Positions 1 to 11,559 of a stretch of DNA of 64,000 nt are shown in pieces. The stretch's first letter is position 1, and each line of letters opens with the position of its first letter. Source of the DNA: Pochonia chlamydosporia 170 (Eukaryota; Ascomycota; Sordariomycetes; Hypocreales; Clavicipitaceae); NCBI RefSeq assembly GCF_001653235.2, contig NW_019154055.1, positions 1-64,000 on the forward strand, written 5' to 3'. A program made the translations under genes and the position numbers. The notes below the pieces were generated by a model, which was not told the origin of the DNA, searched no databases, and saw only the letters and a list, made by a program, of their open reading frames with translations.

Positions 1-3000
1 CTACAAGCGCGCCGAGGTACGGGCGTTCGGAAGGAAGAGTGGAGTCCATAGGCTTTGCAGAACACCCAACGTTGAGCCTTCGGTCTGGCAAGTTGAATAT
101 ATTGGCGCTTCTAAGCCCCGTCAGATGTTTGCAACATAGGCTCAAGCATTAATAATTCAGCATCGTCGATGAACCCCACGCGACTCCAAGATGACTATTT
201 TGTGCTCTAGTAATCGGCACGAGGATTGAGATTGATATTATTGGGTAGTATGTATTTTCGGCGATTCGAACTCAAATGTGCTAACGACGATATGCTGCTG
301 GGGGCCTGTACAAAGATGAGGCAGGATACCTTGGACTTCTGGGTAATCACAGCTGAAAATAATTAACAATGACATTGCTAGGTCATGCCAGCCGTGTTGA
401 TAATATGCCACCCGTCCTGTAATATCAACCAGGTGTTGTCGTACAATTGATGCGGAATGACTGCAGCGACAGTGAGTGGTTGACAAGAAGCAATTCTTGA
501 AGAACCTCATATATGTTGTCGCAACTATGTAGTGTGTACTTAGTCCACTTGGCCCAACTCCCTCCACATGAACTGTGTTGGGCGAGTTTGCATTCTCCTT
601 CTCTCCGGCAAGCTTTAGACGAACAATAGCAAGACGCCGCCAGTTCTTTGAAGACGAACTAACACAACGGGTAAACAGATGGACGAGGCAAAAAGCACGT
701 GGAATTGAAAATCGTGAATAAAATACCGATTACACGGCCTTTTGTAACGAAGCGATCCGATTCGGGTAATCGTTCACTTCCGGTATATCGTAAACGGAGA
801 GTCTGACGAGGTGCTGTACGCTTTCGTAGTTTTGTGTGATACGAAGAATTATTACACTTGAACAACAGGGTAACTGAATATCCACGCTTCCCGAAAGCAG
901 AGGCTTGAGCATCCTATCGCGTCGCAATTGAACGATCCTTGGGTAAACGTTTCATCTTCTGGCAACTATGAGAGGGCACGTGGTGCAAAATGAAATAGGA
1001 CATAGCACAAGCAACCTAAAAGACTAAACTTTGGATCGCAATAGTCTCAGGAAACCTGCCATTCAGACTTGTCGACATCTGATGTGATTGTAGTCAAGTC
1101 ATTCTTCATCTCGGTAGTCGTCCGAACGATACCTGCGTCAAATTTTCTTTGGCTTAGGCGCTGGACCATGCACTCATTAAATGGATGACACGCCAAGAAA
1201 TACTTAATTATCGATCGGCATTATGTATCTACTTAAGTCTCGCCATATTAGGCAAGGAGGGTGTCACGTCTGGCTTATGCTCGCTCTCTCTTCCCGTTCT
1301 GTAAATTGGCTGGTGCCATAGAATTGTCTGTATCCATCGCTTCCTCAACTATGGGAGGGAGTGAAATGGGGGAACGCTGAACACTACTGTGAAATAACCC
1401 TTTTTCTTCCATTTGTATCAGAGACCTCCCCGACGACCTCAAAATCGGGCATCTTCTGTCACAAGTATCGGTCTGACTGGCTCTGGGACGTCTCTGAGGT
1501 AAGACCTGGCAGCTGCCTGAGTTGGTAAGGTTTCTGTCATAACATGATGGCATCCGTTGCGAGTTGTAATAGTTTGATACCTCGTTCTGGTCCAACTTTT
1601 CCGGCCGAGTATCTCTAGTCCTCCAGTCGGCAGCGCGGCCCCTTTTTGAGAAGTCGTAATTTATGGCGTTCGGTAGTCTGTCGCAAGCTCCATTACTACG
1701 TGCCTCAGGGAGAGCATCAAGCATTCCAACGCGTTCGTACGCAAATAAAGGCGCCTGCCAGTCTTCACCATTGTCGAGCGTCTCGCACTTATCGGATGAG
1801 GAACAAGATACAGCCTTCGCCTATGATATGTGTCAGGAGTATGGTGAGATAGTCAGCCCGGGACTCGTACCTGATTCCCCTGCGTCGCCATCAATCGTAG
1901 CTCAGTTGCCGGCAGTGACGGCATTCAAGCCGAAAACCTTGAACCAGTCAGCGCAAAGCAGGAGAATTATAATCTCCGTTCGTAGCTCTTCGTCATAGAC
2001 TCGGCCGAACAGTCCTCAAGGGGCTGTAATTGTGGCTGTATGTAACTCAAAAATCTGTACGGCCTATGTTAACCTAAACTGAATTCAACGCAGAGCTCCA
2101 AGCCAAAGCCAGTATAGGGTCCGAATGAATTTTCTATTGTAGTGATGGCAACGGGTCGTCTTTAACTGCCTAAAATACGCACGGATACATGAGAAGTACA
2201 TGAACTATTCGGTACAAACCCTCCGTAAGCCATATGTTAAAATTTCGTAGTCGCCTCAATCACATGCCTCACAGGATAGGAACTGTGACGGTGTCATATT
2301 CCGTAGATACTCTGTCTTCCAGTACAATAAATACTACATACTCCCTTCCATGGCTACCTTCTTTTGCGGAGGAAAGGACCCGGCTGTGGCGAGTCATAAT
2401 GAGAATTTCGCCTCGCCAGCCACCCAACAAACTACTCGCTCCAGAATTGCCAAGCCACCAGCGACCCGACAACACGCGAATCTAAAATTGGCTAAGCATA
2501 GGAAGTACAGTAGCTCAGTGGATAATATTAAAAACGCCCAACAGAGGCAGCTGACATGTCACACCACTTTCGGATTCGGTGAGTTTGTTCGGGTTGCAAA
2601 GCTTTTTTGATAGTGGTCGCGGGGTTCGGCACTCATCAACGATAATCTCTCCCTGGATTCTGATGATTCCTCGTGACCCCCTAACGTAGACGGCGCTCCA
2701 GCGTATTCCCAAGAAATCCTGGACCGGGTCTTCACGGCCCTCAGGTAAGACGACCACGAACCAAACGCTGGGTATTAACATCTGAACGCGTCACTAGCAA
2801 CATGAATACCGTTCTCCTCTAGGCGGCAATGCTATATTCGCCTTGAGGAAATTAAGCGGAACGAGGTAGTACCGGTAACGTATGTTCTGTTTGTTCCGTA
2901 TATGTTGTTCCATAGTAAGTGCAACTTTTAATCTTCAAACGAAATATTGTCCATTATATGTGCCTCCAGTCGGGTGACATTGAGGTTAAGACTAGTATTG

Positions 3001-3649
3001 ATGTCCCTGCGCAGCTGGAGATTCTGGGTGATGGCTGCTGAGTAGTATCACCTTTGTTGACGAGCATGACAACAAGTGCCGCTGACGGCGTAAGGGCTGC
3101 CCTCGTAACTCTCGGAAGTGGTGACGCTCGTACTACCGAAAGCGGTCGATGAGGGGATGAAGGGGAGACGAGGAAGGGGCCCTACCCAAGCTCTCAAGGC
3201 GTGAATGGGACCGGACTGATGTTTGAATGGTATTTGCGGTCCTTGGGGATTTATTTGTCTGGAGGATATAGTCTTGATGTTCGTGTATTCCAGAATGCTG
3301 GAAGAGATCTGCCATCTGTAGCAGTATGAGAGCTCAGCGTAGCCATACAGAGCTTGCACGATATAGTAGCAATTCCTTGGACTCCGATGGTTGGTGTCTT
3401 GCGTTGAGCATCAGGCCTTTGCTCTTATCTTCCTAGTTCATTGCCCAAGAGTGCCATTTCAGAGTAACTGGTCCCTTGTTCCAATACTGGCATCTGCTCT
3501 CCGGATCTCTTGTATAGACGACCCTTGTCTTCTGTCTGACTAGCAGTTTGTTGCTTAGAATCGAAAAGTCAGTCGTAGGTAGAGAGCGAATGAGTGGAAT
3601 ACCGATATTCAAATTGGCAAGAAGGAGGACGAAGCAAATGGGATGCTTC
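1..3649. other. No recognised gene
   Basis: I recognise no protein family on either strand. The longest open frames are a minus frame of 149 codons (1275-1724) and an overlapping plus frame of about 110 codons (1663-1998). They lie on opposite strands of the same DNA, have no motif I know and are probably chance or degraded sequence. Confidence 0.5.
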
Positions 3650-3787
3650 AACTTTGACCTACGCCCTGGTGTCATTTTCCGTGACCTAAACCTAGACCGC
3701 CCCATCTACCTTCAAACCGCCAAGAACGGCCACTTCGGCACCAATCAGTCTTTCAGTTGGGAGCAGCCGAAGAAGCTAAAGTTCTAA
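3650..3787 (+). pseudogene. S-adenosylmethionine synthetase, C-terminal remnant
   Basis: The last 45 codons before the stop at 3785-3787 read as the conserved C-terminus of S-adenosylmethionine synthetase (methionine adenosyltransferase, ATP + methionine to SAM). The block begins NFDLRPGVI, continues through RDL and TAKNGHFG, and ends [10 protein letters not shown], which is the family's usual last stretch. The same frame upstream to 3548 does not look like the family. Nothing resembling the ATP- or methionine-binding regions, which should occupy the preceding kilobase, is visible. This is therefore a detached gene tail, probably moved here by duplication or rearrangement. A true split gene with its remainder outside the window is unlikely because no splice acceptor-like junction is obvious. 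Confidence 0.8.
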
Positions 3788-5047
3788 GTCGTGCAGAGGC
3801 CGATAGTTATTCAGCTAGCTGAATATTTTAACTTTGTTAATTAACTGCCCGTCGAACGGAGTTAATGGACTTAAGTTGACATTGACTTGCCATTCCGCCT
3901 TCTATTTACCCAGTGGATCTACCGCCGGCTTAGAATTAGTCATGTTTAAAGTGAGATGATGATCTAAACTAGCTCCTCTTTAATCATATGGCACACGCAT
4001 CCACATCACGGGTATATCGAGGATGGAAGAATTTGAATTGCAATCCGCGAGCCGTATAGCCTCGTATTGTGATCTTCAACCTCTTGCGCCTTGACTGCAG
4101 CGCCATGATGCTTCATGACGGAAAGTTATTGTTCGACTAATATGGGTTGCCTTCCGCAATGAGGTCAACAATGTTCGGTGGGAGGGGGGAGTTGGACGGC
4201 TTGGGCATATAGCTCTTTCTTTGTAAAACAGTTACATTGTGTGACGAATATTCTTTAGATTTGGACAAATTATCGACTTTATCTAGATCTTTGCAATAGT
4301 ACTGACCACCTCGGATATCCTCGCCAATCGACTTCACGCCTTGCAATCGAGCAAACAAACATGTTTTCCCGTGTTGTGATGAGCACATCATTGGCTTTCG
4401 GCAAGTACTAGTGCATGTTGTAAATATCGTAATGGAATGAGAGAGTTTAACGGTGCAACGCCAACACAACACTCCGCAGCTGTGATCTTCAACTAGGGAT
4501 TATTATTCCGTAGTAACATAAGGTCTTAACATGCCAACTCTCGAAAAGCTCCAATCCAATACAGGGGAAATTATTACGCCACGCGTTTGCGCCTTAGTGT
4601 TCCGTCGCTTCGTGGGCGTTTCTTTTCCTGATCAAGAGCTTTCACACACGTCGAATCTTGATTATTGGACAGTCATTGCGCTAAATTTGGAGTCTCTCAG
4701 TAGTCGCTGACGACGCCCCAGGGGGAATGATATGCTACCAGCAGGAACCACTATTCGAGGCAAACAGGCCACAAAAGAGTTACTATTATGTGCAGTCGTC
4801 CGATGTTTGGCTCACTGTCACGCGATTACTCATGACATAGCTATCTATTCTCATTTGGCGTATGTTTTCGTGGCTAGGGATGCCACTAGTTTGTATAATT
4901 GGGCTGGCCGCTGCATGCTATTGAGACCCGAGTGTAATTTACGGCGGGAGCCCCACGACGAAAGGTTTTTGGAAGCGTTATAACCCAAGTTAGTCTAAAA
5001 TATTATAATAACACAACGGGGCTGAACCCGAAGGTGGCTCGACTGGC
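3788..5047. other. No recognised gene
   Basis: Open frames at 4137-4472 (minus, 111 codons) and 4732-4983 (plus, 83 codons) have no family resemblance that I can see. The plus frame ends just before the TPR remnant, so it could be a degraded part of the same gene, but nothing in it supports that. Confidence 0.4.
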
Positions 5048-5343
5048 ACGCTCACAAGCATGAATAATCCTGCTGCTGTACGTCACAGCCTGGGAAATTA
5101 GAAGGAGGTAGAGCAGATGCACCGTGAGACACTTGCACCGAGGAGACGGGTGCTTGGTGATAAGCATCCGGACACGCTCACGACCATGAGTAACCTTGCG
5201 CTAGCGCTTGAAAGTTGTGTAATTACAGGGATGTCCCGATACACTTGCGAGCACGAATAACATCGCCCTCGTGCTTAATAGTTTGGGTCAGTGTGAGAAG
5301 GCAGAGCAGTTGCATATGCAGACACTTGAACATCGTAAAGAAT
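5048..5343 (+). pseudogene. Tetratricopeptide-repeat (kinesin-light-chain type) remnant
   Basis: Two reading frames together show consecutive TPR units of the kind found at the C-terminus of fungal NB-ARC/NACHT STAND proteins and in kinesin light chains. From 5048 (frame 2) the translation reads TLTSMNNPAAV, then a stop, then EQMHRETLAPRRRVLGDKHP and DTLTTMSNLALALES. From 5235 (frame 3) it reads PDTLASTNNIALVLNSLGQ, then CEKAEQLHMQTLEHRKE and a stop. The repeat period is about 42 residues with the HPDTL..MNNLA signature. An in-frame TAG and at least one frameshift show it is non-functional. In intact fungal proteins such repeats follow a nucleotide-binding domain, which is not visible here. 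Confidence 0.85.
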
Positions 5344-5356
5344 GAATGAATGAATG
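5341..5356. repeat. (AATG)4 microsatellite
   Basis: Four tandem AATG units directly follow the last TPR codons. Confidence 0.8.
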
Positions 5357-5765
5357 ACATTCTTAACGCCAAGAGAGTAGATCAACCAGACGGACTGGGA
5401 GCGATGAAACTTAGCGCAAGTTGACCGAAATACGTTTTCTTCCGAGGCGAAAGTGCAATGTCCTACTTGCCTTGACGAGATTAAGGAAGGCAGGACAGCG
5501 GCCTTCCATGAGTGCATTTATTCCACAGTAAATGCGTTATTCTAAGGTTGGATCATCATAAAAATTGTCCTACATGTCGGACGCCAGTATGATAGAAGCT
5601 AGTAATGCAAGTGGCTGATTGCTACACGCCTATGAATTAAGGGCTCTTTGTCACACGGAGTGAGTTAGCTGAACGCTTCAAGCCAGTAGAGAAAATAATG
5701 CAATATAAAATTTGAACGCTTGGTGGTGCCACTCGTGAAGCCTGACGTACATATATGTTGTGCTG
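5357..5765. other. No recognised gene
   Basis: A minus-strand open frame (5275-5517) has no recognisable similarity. Nothing else is visible. Confidence 0.4.
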
Positions 5766-5970
5766 TTATTGTATGAACCTGTATATACAACCCGCTGAAT
5801 GTCGTAGGATTGCTAAGGCATCATCGCCTGCACGGATACGCATGATGATATGCTCCAACTCCTTCTCTGGTGCGACCTTCAGGAGACGAAGTACTTCCTG
5901 ATGTGCGGTCAAATCCGCTATGAGATTCTTATACAACCGTCTCAAAGCCTGCTGGTGAGTCTCGTTTGGA
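5766..5970 (-). pseudogene. Fungal transcription-factor fragment (linker region)
   Basis: On the minus strand about 65 codons are open before a TAA at 5766-5768. They contain a leucine-rich segment followed by RIRAGDDALAILRHS. This resembles the 'RRIRAGADVESVLRH' stretch that lies between the DNA-binding domain and the C-terminal part of many fungal Zn2Cys6 and bZIP regulators. No zinc cluster, basic region or regulatory domain is recognisable on either side, so this is a short isolated remnant. The family assignment rests on one motif only. Confidence 0.55.
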
Positions 5971-6802
5971 TCTTAGCTGACATATTCGCTGTTTAAGTGA
6001 CTTGAGGGGGCGCAAACAGGATAGAGAAAATTCCTACGGTGAGTTGGGTGTGTGCAAATAATGTGTGATTGCGCATGATGCTTCAACGCGTGATGAGGAA
6101 GGTAGAAATGAGTTTGAAGTGGTGCTAACCTACCTCATAACTTGAGCGCAGATATGGAGGACATTATGTGTGTTCATTTGGGACGGTTTGTGACCTGGAG
6201 TTGGCCGCTGAGAACTGTAACGGGCAAATTTTCTAAGCAGCACCCAGCAAACAGAGAACCGTGATTACTAGGTTAAAATTTGTCCGGCGATTATTACAAC
6301 TAAAGGTCCGCGGAAGCAAATTAGTCCGGAGAGAAGATGATTGGATTGCAGGACAGCTTGCAGTAAGTACATGGCCCGTCTTCTTAGTTCTGACAAGGCT
6401 TTGGAGGTTGCGCAGGAAATGGTGAATACGCCCCAACGCTTTGATCTTCAGCGCCACGCAACCTGGAAAGCTGTCTGTAGGTTGAGGTGGAAAGCATCGG
6501 ACCATTCCCTCCGAGGTAGGAATGTAGAAACTCCGTAATTTGACCCTCCTTGCTCATCTATCAGGTTTCGGATCATGCCGCGGCAGAGATTCAGAGAAGT
6601 TAAAGAACGCTATGATAAAGTGGCAGCAATTTCATCGTTGTAGGTGGAGCACGCTGCCGTATGTCGGTGTCCAACTCCAACCCATCACAATCTGGCCGTG
6701 GTAAGAAGGAATGGATATCTTCTTGGCGGCACTATATTGACATAACATGCATGTCATTGGCTTAAATGTCACGCCGACTAGCACATAGTTGATATCCACA
6801 AG
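5971..6802. other. No recognised gene
   Basis: Both strands are open in short frames (6233-6505 minus, 6341-6538 plus) without recognisable motifs. The part nearest 6800 may be degraded hAT transposase preceding the recognisable tail. Confidence 0.4.
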
Positions 6803-7066
6803 ATGGCAACGGCTATTTTGTCCATTCCAGCAGAGTCATCAGAGCCTAAAAGGGTATTTTCTGGATCTAGAAGAACTTGCTCATGGGATAGGCTGAGTTT
6901 ATCTTGTCTTAATATTCAGAGAATTAAATGCATTGGTAGCTGGATACGAGAGGGCCATATCCGGCTTTCCAATCTCAACGGCATGGGCCTCCCTATGGAG
7001 GCAACCGCGATGGATAAAGATGAAGAGCTTGATAACGAGATCGTAAATGAAGTACAATGGATTTAA
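6803..7066 (+). pseudogene. hAT transposase C-terminal dimerisation remnant
   Basis: The reading MATAILSIPAESSEPKRVFS, followed by GSRRTCSWDR, is the hallmark of the hAT C-terminal dimerisation domain (usual form 'A.DILSIPAMSAEPERVFSGARRTISWDR'). A degraded 'LKSWIR' motif (GSWIREG) and an acidic tail follow. Only the last 88 codons of a protein normally 600-800 residues long survive. The DNA-binding BED finger and the RNase-H-like core are absent. The TGGTTAT-rich DNA at 7090-7190 downstream probably represents the element's right subterminal region. Confidence 0.85.
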
Positions 7067-7089
7067 AGATGTCTTGCGATGATGGAGAT

Positions 7090-7190
7090 CATGGTTATAA
7101 TATGGTTATATGGTTATAACAAGTTATAGTTTCCGGCTCATGGTTATTTATGGTTATGGTTACGACACCTCAAATAACCATATTTAACCA
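7090..7190. repeat. TGGTTAT subterminal repeat cluster
   Basis: Several copies of ATGGTTAT and, further on, its complement ATAACCAT lie within 100 bp directly 3' of the hAT tail. Short repeated motifs in both orientations are typical transposase-binding subterminal regions of hAT elements. No clear terminal inverted repeat or target duplication could be defined. Confidence 0.55.
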
Positions 7191-8402
7191 TATGCCCAGG
7201 TATGGGCACACCTGGCATGAATCGTCGATTTCGCCGAATGATCCTGCGCCTTGGCTATATTTCCTCTTAATGTATCCCTGCAAAACCTACAAGTGTACTG
7301 TAGAGTTATAACAGCTTCGTGTGGGCTTTGCTTTACTCCCCACTGCCGGAGTTTCCAGTAATACAAGAGCACTAACACCGTTGTTTAACCCTGTAGTATT
7401 TGATCTCGATTTAACAGCTTAATCCGGACAATCCATTCCATAGGACAACCTGGATGGCGTGCAGATCGGCCACCAAGAAACATACTAATTCCAAGAGATA
7501 TTCTGTGGATTGGGCAAGCACCCAGGAATAGACTTAGAGGTAGCATTATCTTTTGAGATAAGTCTCAAGCTGGCATTCGGAAGTAGAATCGGTGGAAATT
7601 TCTTTCCGAAAATGCCCTATTTGAGGGGAGGATGGTGTGATAAATAGGGTTGAGCATGTCTTCGGGAAGAACCTCGATTGTGCCTTCAAGAGCAGTTTTG
7701 CGCCTCACTATAAAGTCCATATATTAATATATGTTAACCAACGTATTTGTTAATAGACTACACAGTGGGCTAGATCTGCGCCTAAGCACGGAGCATGTTG
7801 CCGCCCTCGCATTTCTCGATGGAGAGCACGAAGGGCCGGAAGATATGCCGAATAATAAATCTCCTAGTCTTAGTCGTTCCTTGGTACCAGGCTTCTGTCA
7901 CCTGGGTGAGCTTGGTATCACGCGGGTTGGTATCGCCTTTCTAAGTGCGGTGGATAGCGGGCCGCGACGGGTGTTTGCTAACATGCTGATTTCCCCAAGC
8001 GAGACACCACGCAATGAAGACCACACCTGGGAAACATTAGAACTAGACATTTCACCTCCATCAGTCCCAACGCCCCAAGCTCCCACTCCCGCAGCCTCAG
8101 AATCAAGTGCAGCAGCTACAGCAGCGCCAGCCACAAGCAGTACAACAGGATCCATTCAAGCCGTCATTGTCCGGTGCGATGTTGAGAGAATCAGATTTGC
8201 GCCTTGGTCTGCGACAACCATCCAGGCAGATCATCCCGTCTTCTTTAATTACATGGCCTCCGTCCCCAAGACTCATCGAGATTCCGCTAGTCTTTCACCG
8301 TGTTGGCACTCAGCCCGCAAAACAGGCCGACATCGACAACTAAATGATCACGTACCTCAACATCAACCACGAATCCGGGTTTGCGCCATCAGAGTGGCGG
8401 TC
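7191..8402. other. No recognised gene; one long plus-strand frame
   Basis: A 255-codon plus frame (7731-8498) starts with ATG but overlaps the 3' end of the minus-strand membrane-protein gene. It contains an Ala/Pro/Ser/Thr-rich stretch around residues 105-140 and no family motif. Its last third is the shadow of the better-supported minus-strand gene. A different frame (8107-8343) is Gln/Pro-rich. I would not call either a gene. Confidence 0.4.
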
Positions 8403-9406
8403 CTATGTCGGCACCGTGGTTGTCGCGTTACTATTACTTGTCGTGTTACTCTCCTCGGCGGATATAAGTCGCGAGGAAAGGATATCGACGCTATTTAGTG
8501 ATATCTCCATATTAGTATTCTCTGGTTATTATGAAGATCTAGTAAATTTAAAAAGGGGAGGACAAACTTACAACATAACTATCGGAAATAGAACTGATAA
8601 CGCATATACCATTTTATCAAGCTGCTGAGCCACCCCCCAATTATATGTAGACCACTTTCCGGGAAGCGAGGCGGTTATAGCGCGACAGATGCTAATAAGT
8701 GCGAGCATAGTGAGGCGGATCTGTGTACTACACATAAGGTAGTGGTATAGTTTGCCGCTCCTTAGCGCGGAAAGTAAAGATTCGTAGGTCGAGCGGAACG
8801 TCTTAAGTAAGAATATAGAGGTCACGCATTCAGCTAATGCAATAGCCGTAAAGGAGATCCTAGCGTCACAGGCGATAACGATGTTATATAGGGCCGGGGC
8901 GATATGGCCAAGGATAAAGAGCGGCTCAACTATATTAACCACGATGCGGATAGCTATAGTAACGAGCATGAGCGTCCAGAAAAGCGTTAAAAAGATTGTA
9001 CGCTTGCCACCATATAGAATAGGGGCTAGAACTAGGTAGCCATAAAAAGCTAGTCCAGCTTCGTGAATCTATTAAAGTAAGCTAACTAGAATTAGGATAG
9101 AGACAGAGGTAGAGCGGGAGAGATAGGAATAGAAGCGATCGCACTTACTGTCCACCCGAGATTGGCGAACACGTTAGCGACTGCCTTATTGACAACCGGG
9201 TAGTCGGTATACTTAATATAATCTAAACCCTGGGCTAGAGCACACGCAGCGGAGGCGATAATAGGCACTAGGAGGAGAGCCGTAAACCCGCCCGAAATGC
9301 CAGCAACCATAAGGCCGACAAGAACGTTACAGAGCCCAATAATGCTAAGGACTCCAACGTTTAATTGGATGAAGGCCAGTGTATGAGTAGTCGTACCTGG
9401 TGCCAT
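8403..9406 (-). CDS. Seven-segment integral membrane protein, copy 1 (function unknown)
   Basis: Three exons read cleanly on the minus strand: 9406-9149, 9068-8572 and 8490-8403. They are separated by introns of 80 and 81 nt with GTAAGT donors and TAG acceptors, and the joined frame gives 280 residues and a TAG stop. Hydrophobic segments fall near residues 16-38, 41-60, 91-105, 110-133, 157-177, 205-221 and 239-252, a seven-segment layout. Conserved-looking loops include YTDYPVVNKAVANVFANLGW after segment 2 and an ST.IRL motif before segment 6. It resembles the widespread uncharacterised fungal multi-pass membrane proteins, but I cannot assign a ligand or reaction. A TATA box lies about 80 nt upstream of the ATG. 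A second copy follows at 10441-11453. If only the middle exon is read, the protein seems to stop at residue 252; the third exon is supported by its continuation FVDILSSRLI. Confidence 0.82.
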
Positions 9407-9483
9407 AGTATGTAAAAAGACAGAATGGGTTTCGATAGAAGAGACGTGAAATTCATCGTACAGCTATAGCAGCGGATGCCACT

Positions 9484-9492
9484 CCTTTATAC
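9484..9492 (-). promoter_or_regulatory. TATA box of membrane-protein gene copy 1
   Basis: GGTATAAAG on the minus strand lies about 80 nt upstream of the start codon at 9406. The same element (GGTATAAAAG) occurs at the matching place before copy 2, in otherwise diverged DNA, which supports function. Confidence 0.6.
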
Positions 9493-9499
9493 CTAGCTG

Positions 9500-10440
9500 A
9501 TATAGCTTATCCGTACAACTATCTGATTAACCTGTATACTGAAACTGACCGAAATTATTGTAGGCACGGACCAAGCCGTGACAAACTGTGGCGTGTACCA
9601 TGTTCAAGGAGGGTGCCCAAGCCAATTTTTGCTGTTCCAGCATCATGGCCCAGGACGGCCCGGAACTGCCGAAACTCTACCCGTCTCCACATCGTTTCCG
9701 ACACGGGAGCAGCTGCAAATTGTGGCGTTCCACCGTCGTGGCGGCGCGCTACCCGTGCCACGCCCCACTTTATTTGGAACTTGCGAGCTCGGTGCTGGAC
9801 ACCCATATATAACCACACCCAAATAACCACTTTTTGCAACCTCAATGGAAATTACGTGCTTTTTTCGGCCACCTTTTGATCTTACGGTCTATTAGCATAT
9901 CAGGAAGCCCTGCGATATGGTAACGAATTTCCTCATGCCAAAATCGCCACAGTTGCGCGAGAGGAATAAGCCCCATGCCCCTTACATCGACCTTTCCTTT
10001 TCTTGTTCTGTTTTCTCTTTCTTCTTTACCTTTTAGATACTCGTAGTAGTCGCCTAGCCAGTTGTCAATATACTCGGCCAGGACTGTTACACTTCCGTAG
10101 AGGCGATGCTGCATGCGCGATCGACACCCTTCTCATCCGCCAAGGCAGGATGACTCCCGGCTTTGCTTCTCCCAAGCAAGGAGCGGCGACGACGAAAGTC
10201 CCCATCCAAAGTTCACCGCGCCACGAAGCGCTAACTAGATCAGTTCCCCGCAATGGTATACCTTCCCAGAACGCGCCATGTGTAATGGGCCGAGCCCGAT
10301 GGTGGCTCGGCTTGCGCTCTCGCCTCCGTCCGGCTGGGCAGGCCGGGACCATGACTAAGCTAGATTAGCCGCGTCAAGCTCAGCAGCGAAGGAGTTCCTT
10401 CTCTTCTTCATCTTTGGATACTTGTTATAGTCGTCTAGGT
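9500..10440. other. No recognised gene between the duplicated pair
   Basis: A minus frame of 90 codons (9842-10114) contains YIDNWLGDYYEYLKGKEERE. A diverged copy of the DNA for its middle part seems to recur at about 10395-10440, next to the 3' end of gene copy 2. It may be an old part of the duplication unit. A 21-bp string (CGTGCCACGCCCCACTTTAT plus T) near 9756 recurs near 42569. No RNA gene was recognised. Confidence 0.4.
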
Positions 10441-11453
10441 CTAGGGGAATGATGCAAAGTCGGGACGCCCGAGGCTAACACTTCTCGTGCTACACTCCTC
10501 GGCGGATATAAGTCGCGAGGAAAGGATATCGATGCTATTTAGTGATATCTCCATATTAGTATTCTCTGGTTATTATGAAGATCTAGTAAATTTAAAAAGG
10601 GGAGGACAAACTTACAACATAACTATCGGAAATAGAACTGATAACGCATATACCATTTTATCAAGCTGCTGAGCCACCCCCCAATTATATGTAGACCACT
10701 TTCCGGGAAGCGAGGCGGTTATAGCGCGACAGATGCTAATAAGTGCGAGCATAGTGAGGCGGATCTGTGTACTACACATAAGGTAGTGGTATAGTTTGCC
10801 GCTCCTTAGCGCGGAAAGTAAAGATTCGTAGGTCGAGCGGAACGTCTTAAGTAAGAATATAGAGGTCACGCATTCAGCTAATGCAATAGCCGTAAAGGAG
10901 ATCCTAGCGTCACAGGCGATAACGATGTTATATAGGGCCGGGGCGATATGGCCAAGGATAAAGAGCGGCTCAACTATATTAACCACAATGCGGATAGCTA
11001 TAGTAACGAGCATGAGCGTCCAGAAAAGCGTTAAAAAGATTGTACGCTTGCCACCATATAGAATAGGGGCTAGAACTAGGTAGCCATAAAAAGCTAGTCC
11101 AGCTTCGTGAATCTATTAAAGTAAGCTAACTAGAATTAGGATAGAGACAGAGGTAGAGCGGGAGAGATAGGAATAGAAGCGATCGCACTTACTGTCCACC
11201 CGAGATTGGCGAACACGTCAGCGACTGCCTTATTGACAACCGGGTAGTCGGTATACTTAATAATATAATTTAAACCCTGGGCTGGGGCAAACGCAGCGGA
11301 GGCGATAATAGGCACTAGGAGGAGAGCCGTAAACCCGCCCGTAATGCCAGCAACCATAAGGCCGACAAGAACGTTAAAGAGCCCAATAGTAGTATGAATT
11401 CCAAGGCTTGCCTCGAAGTAGGACAGTGTATCAGTAGTCGTACTTGGTGCCAT
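10441..11453 (-). CDS. Seven-segment integral membrane protein, copy 2 (function unknown)
   Basis: Exons 11453-11193, 11112-10616 and 10534-10441 join in frame to 283 residues with the same intron positions as copy 1, offset 2044 bp. Intron 1 and nearly all of exon 2 are identical to copy 1 by eye; I noticed one base change (near 10986). Exon 1 differs at many sites, including the first 25 residues and a one-codon insertion (YIIKYTDY versus YIKYTDY). Similarity stops abruptly in exon 3 at about 10495, so the last 20 or so residues differ and the stop is at 10441-10443. The seven hydrophobic segments are retained. The frame is open and the splice sites intact, so it may be expressed. Function is unknown. 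Confidence 0.8.
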
Positions 11454-11546
11454 GGTATTTAAACAAACAGGTTCCGAATAGTAATCGGATTCGATAGAAG
11501 AGATGCGGAGTTTATCGAACGGCTATAGGAGCGGGTGTTGTTAACT

Positions 11547-11556
11547 CTTTTATACC
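11547..11556 (-). promoter_or_regulatory. TATA box of membrane-protein gene copy 2
   Basis: GGTATAAAAG on the minus strand about 95 nt upstream of the ATG at 11453, equivalent to the TATA element of copy 1. Confidence 0.6.
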
Positions 11557-11559
11557 TTC

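Noticed and set aside
1275..1724. 149-codon minus-strand ORF overlapping a 111-codon plus-strand ORF
   Set aside because: No recognisable motif and mutually overlapping frames in degraded DNA; not enough to call a gene.
5341..5356. CRISPR or regulatory array
   Set aside because: A four-unit AATG microsatellite only; no spacer-repeat structure anywhere in this eukaryotic window.
7731..8498. 255-codon plus-strand ORF
   Set aside because: Its 3' third is the antisense of the well-supported three-exon membrane-protein gene, its middle is low-complexity, and no motif supports it.
10060..10370. Possible structured RNA (GGCCGAGCCC...GGTGGCTCGGC inverted repeat)
   Set aside because: Only one short stem; no tRNA, snRNA or rRNA signature could be built around it.
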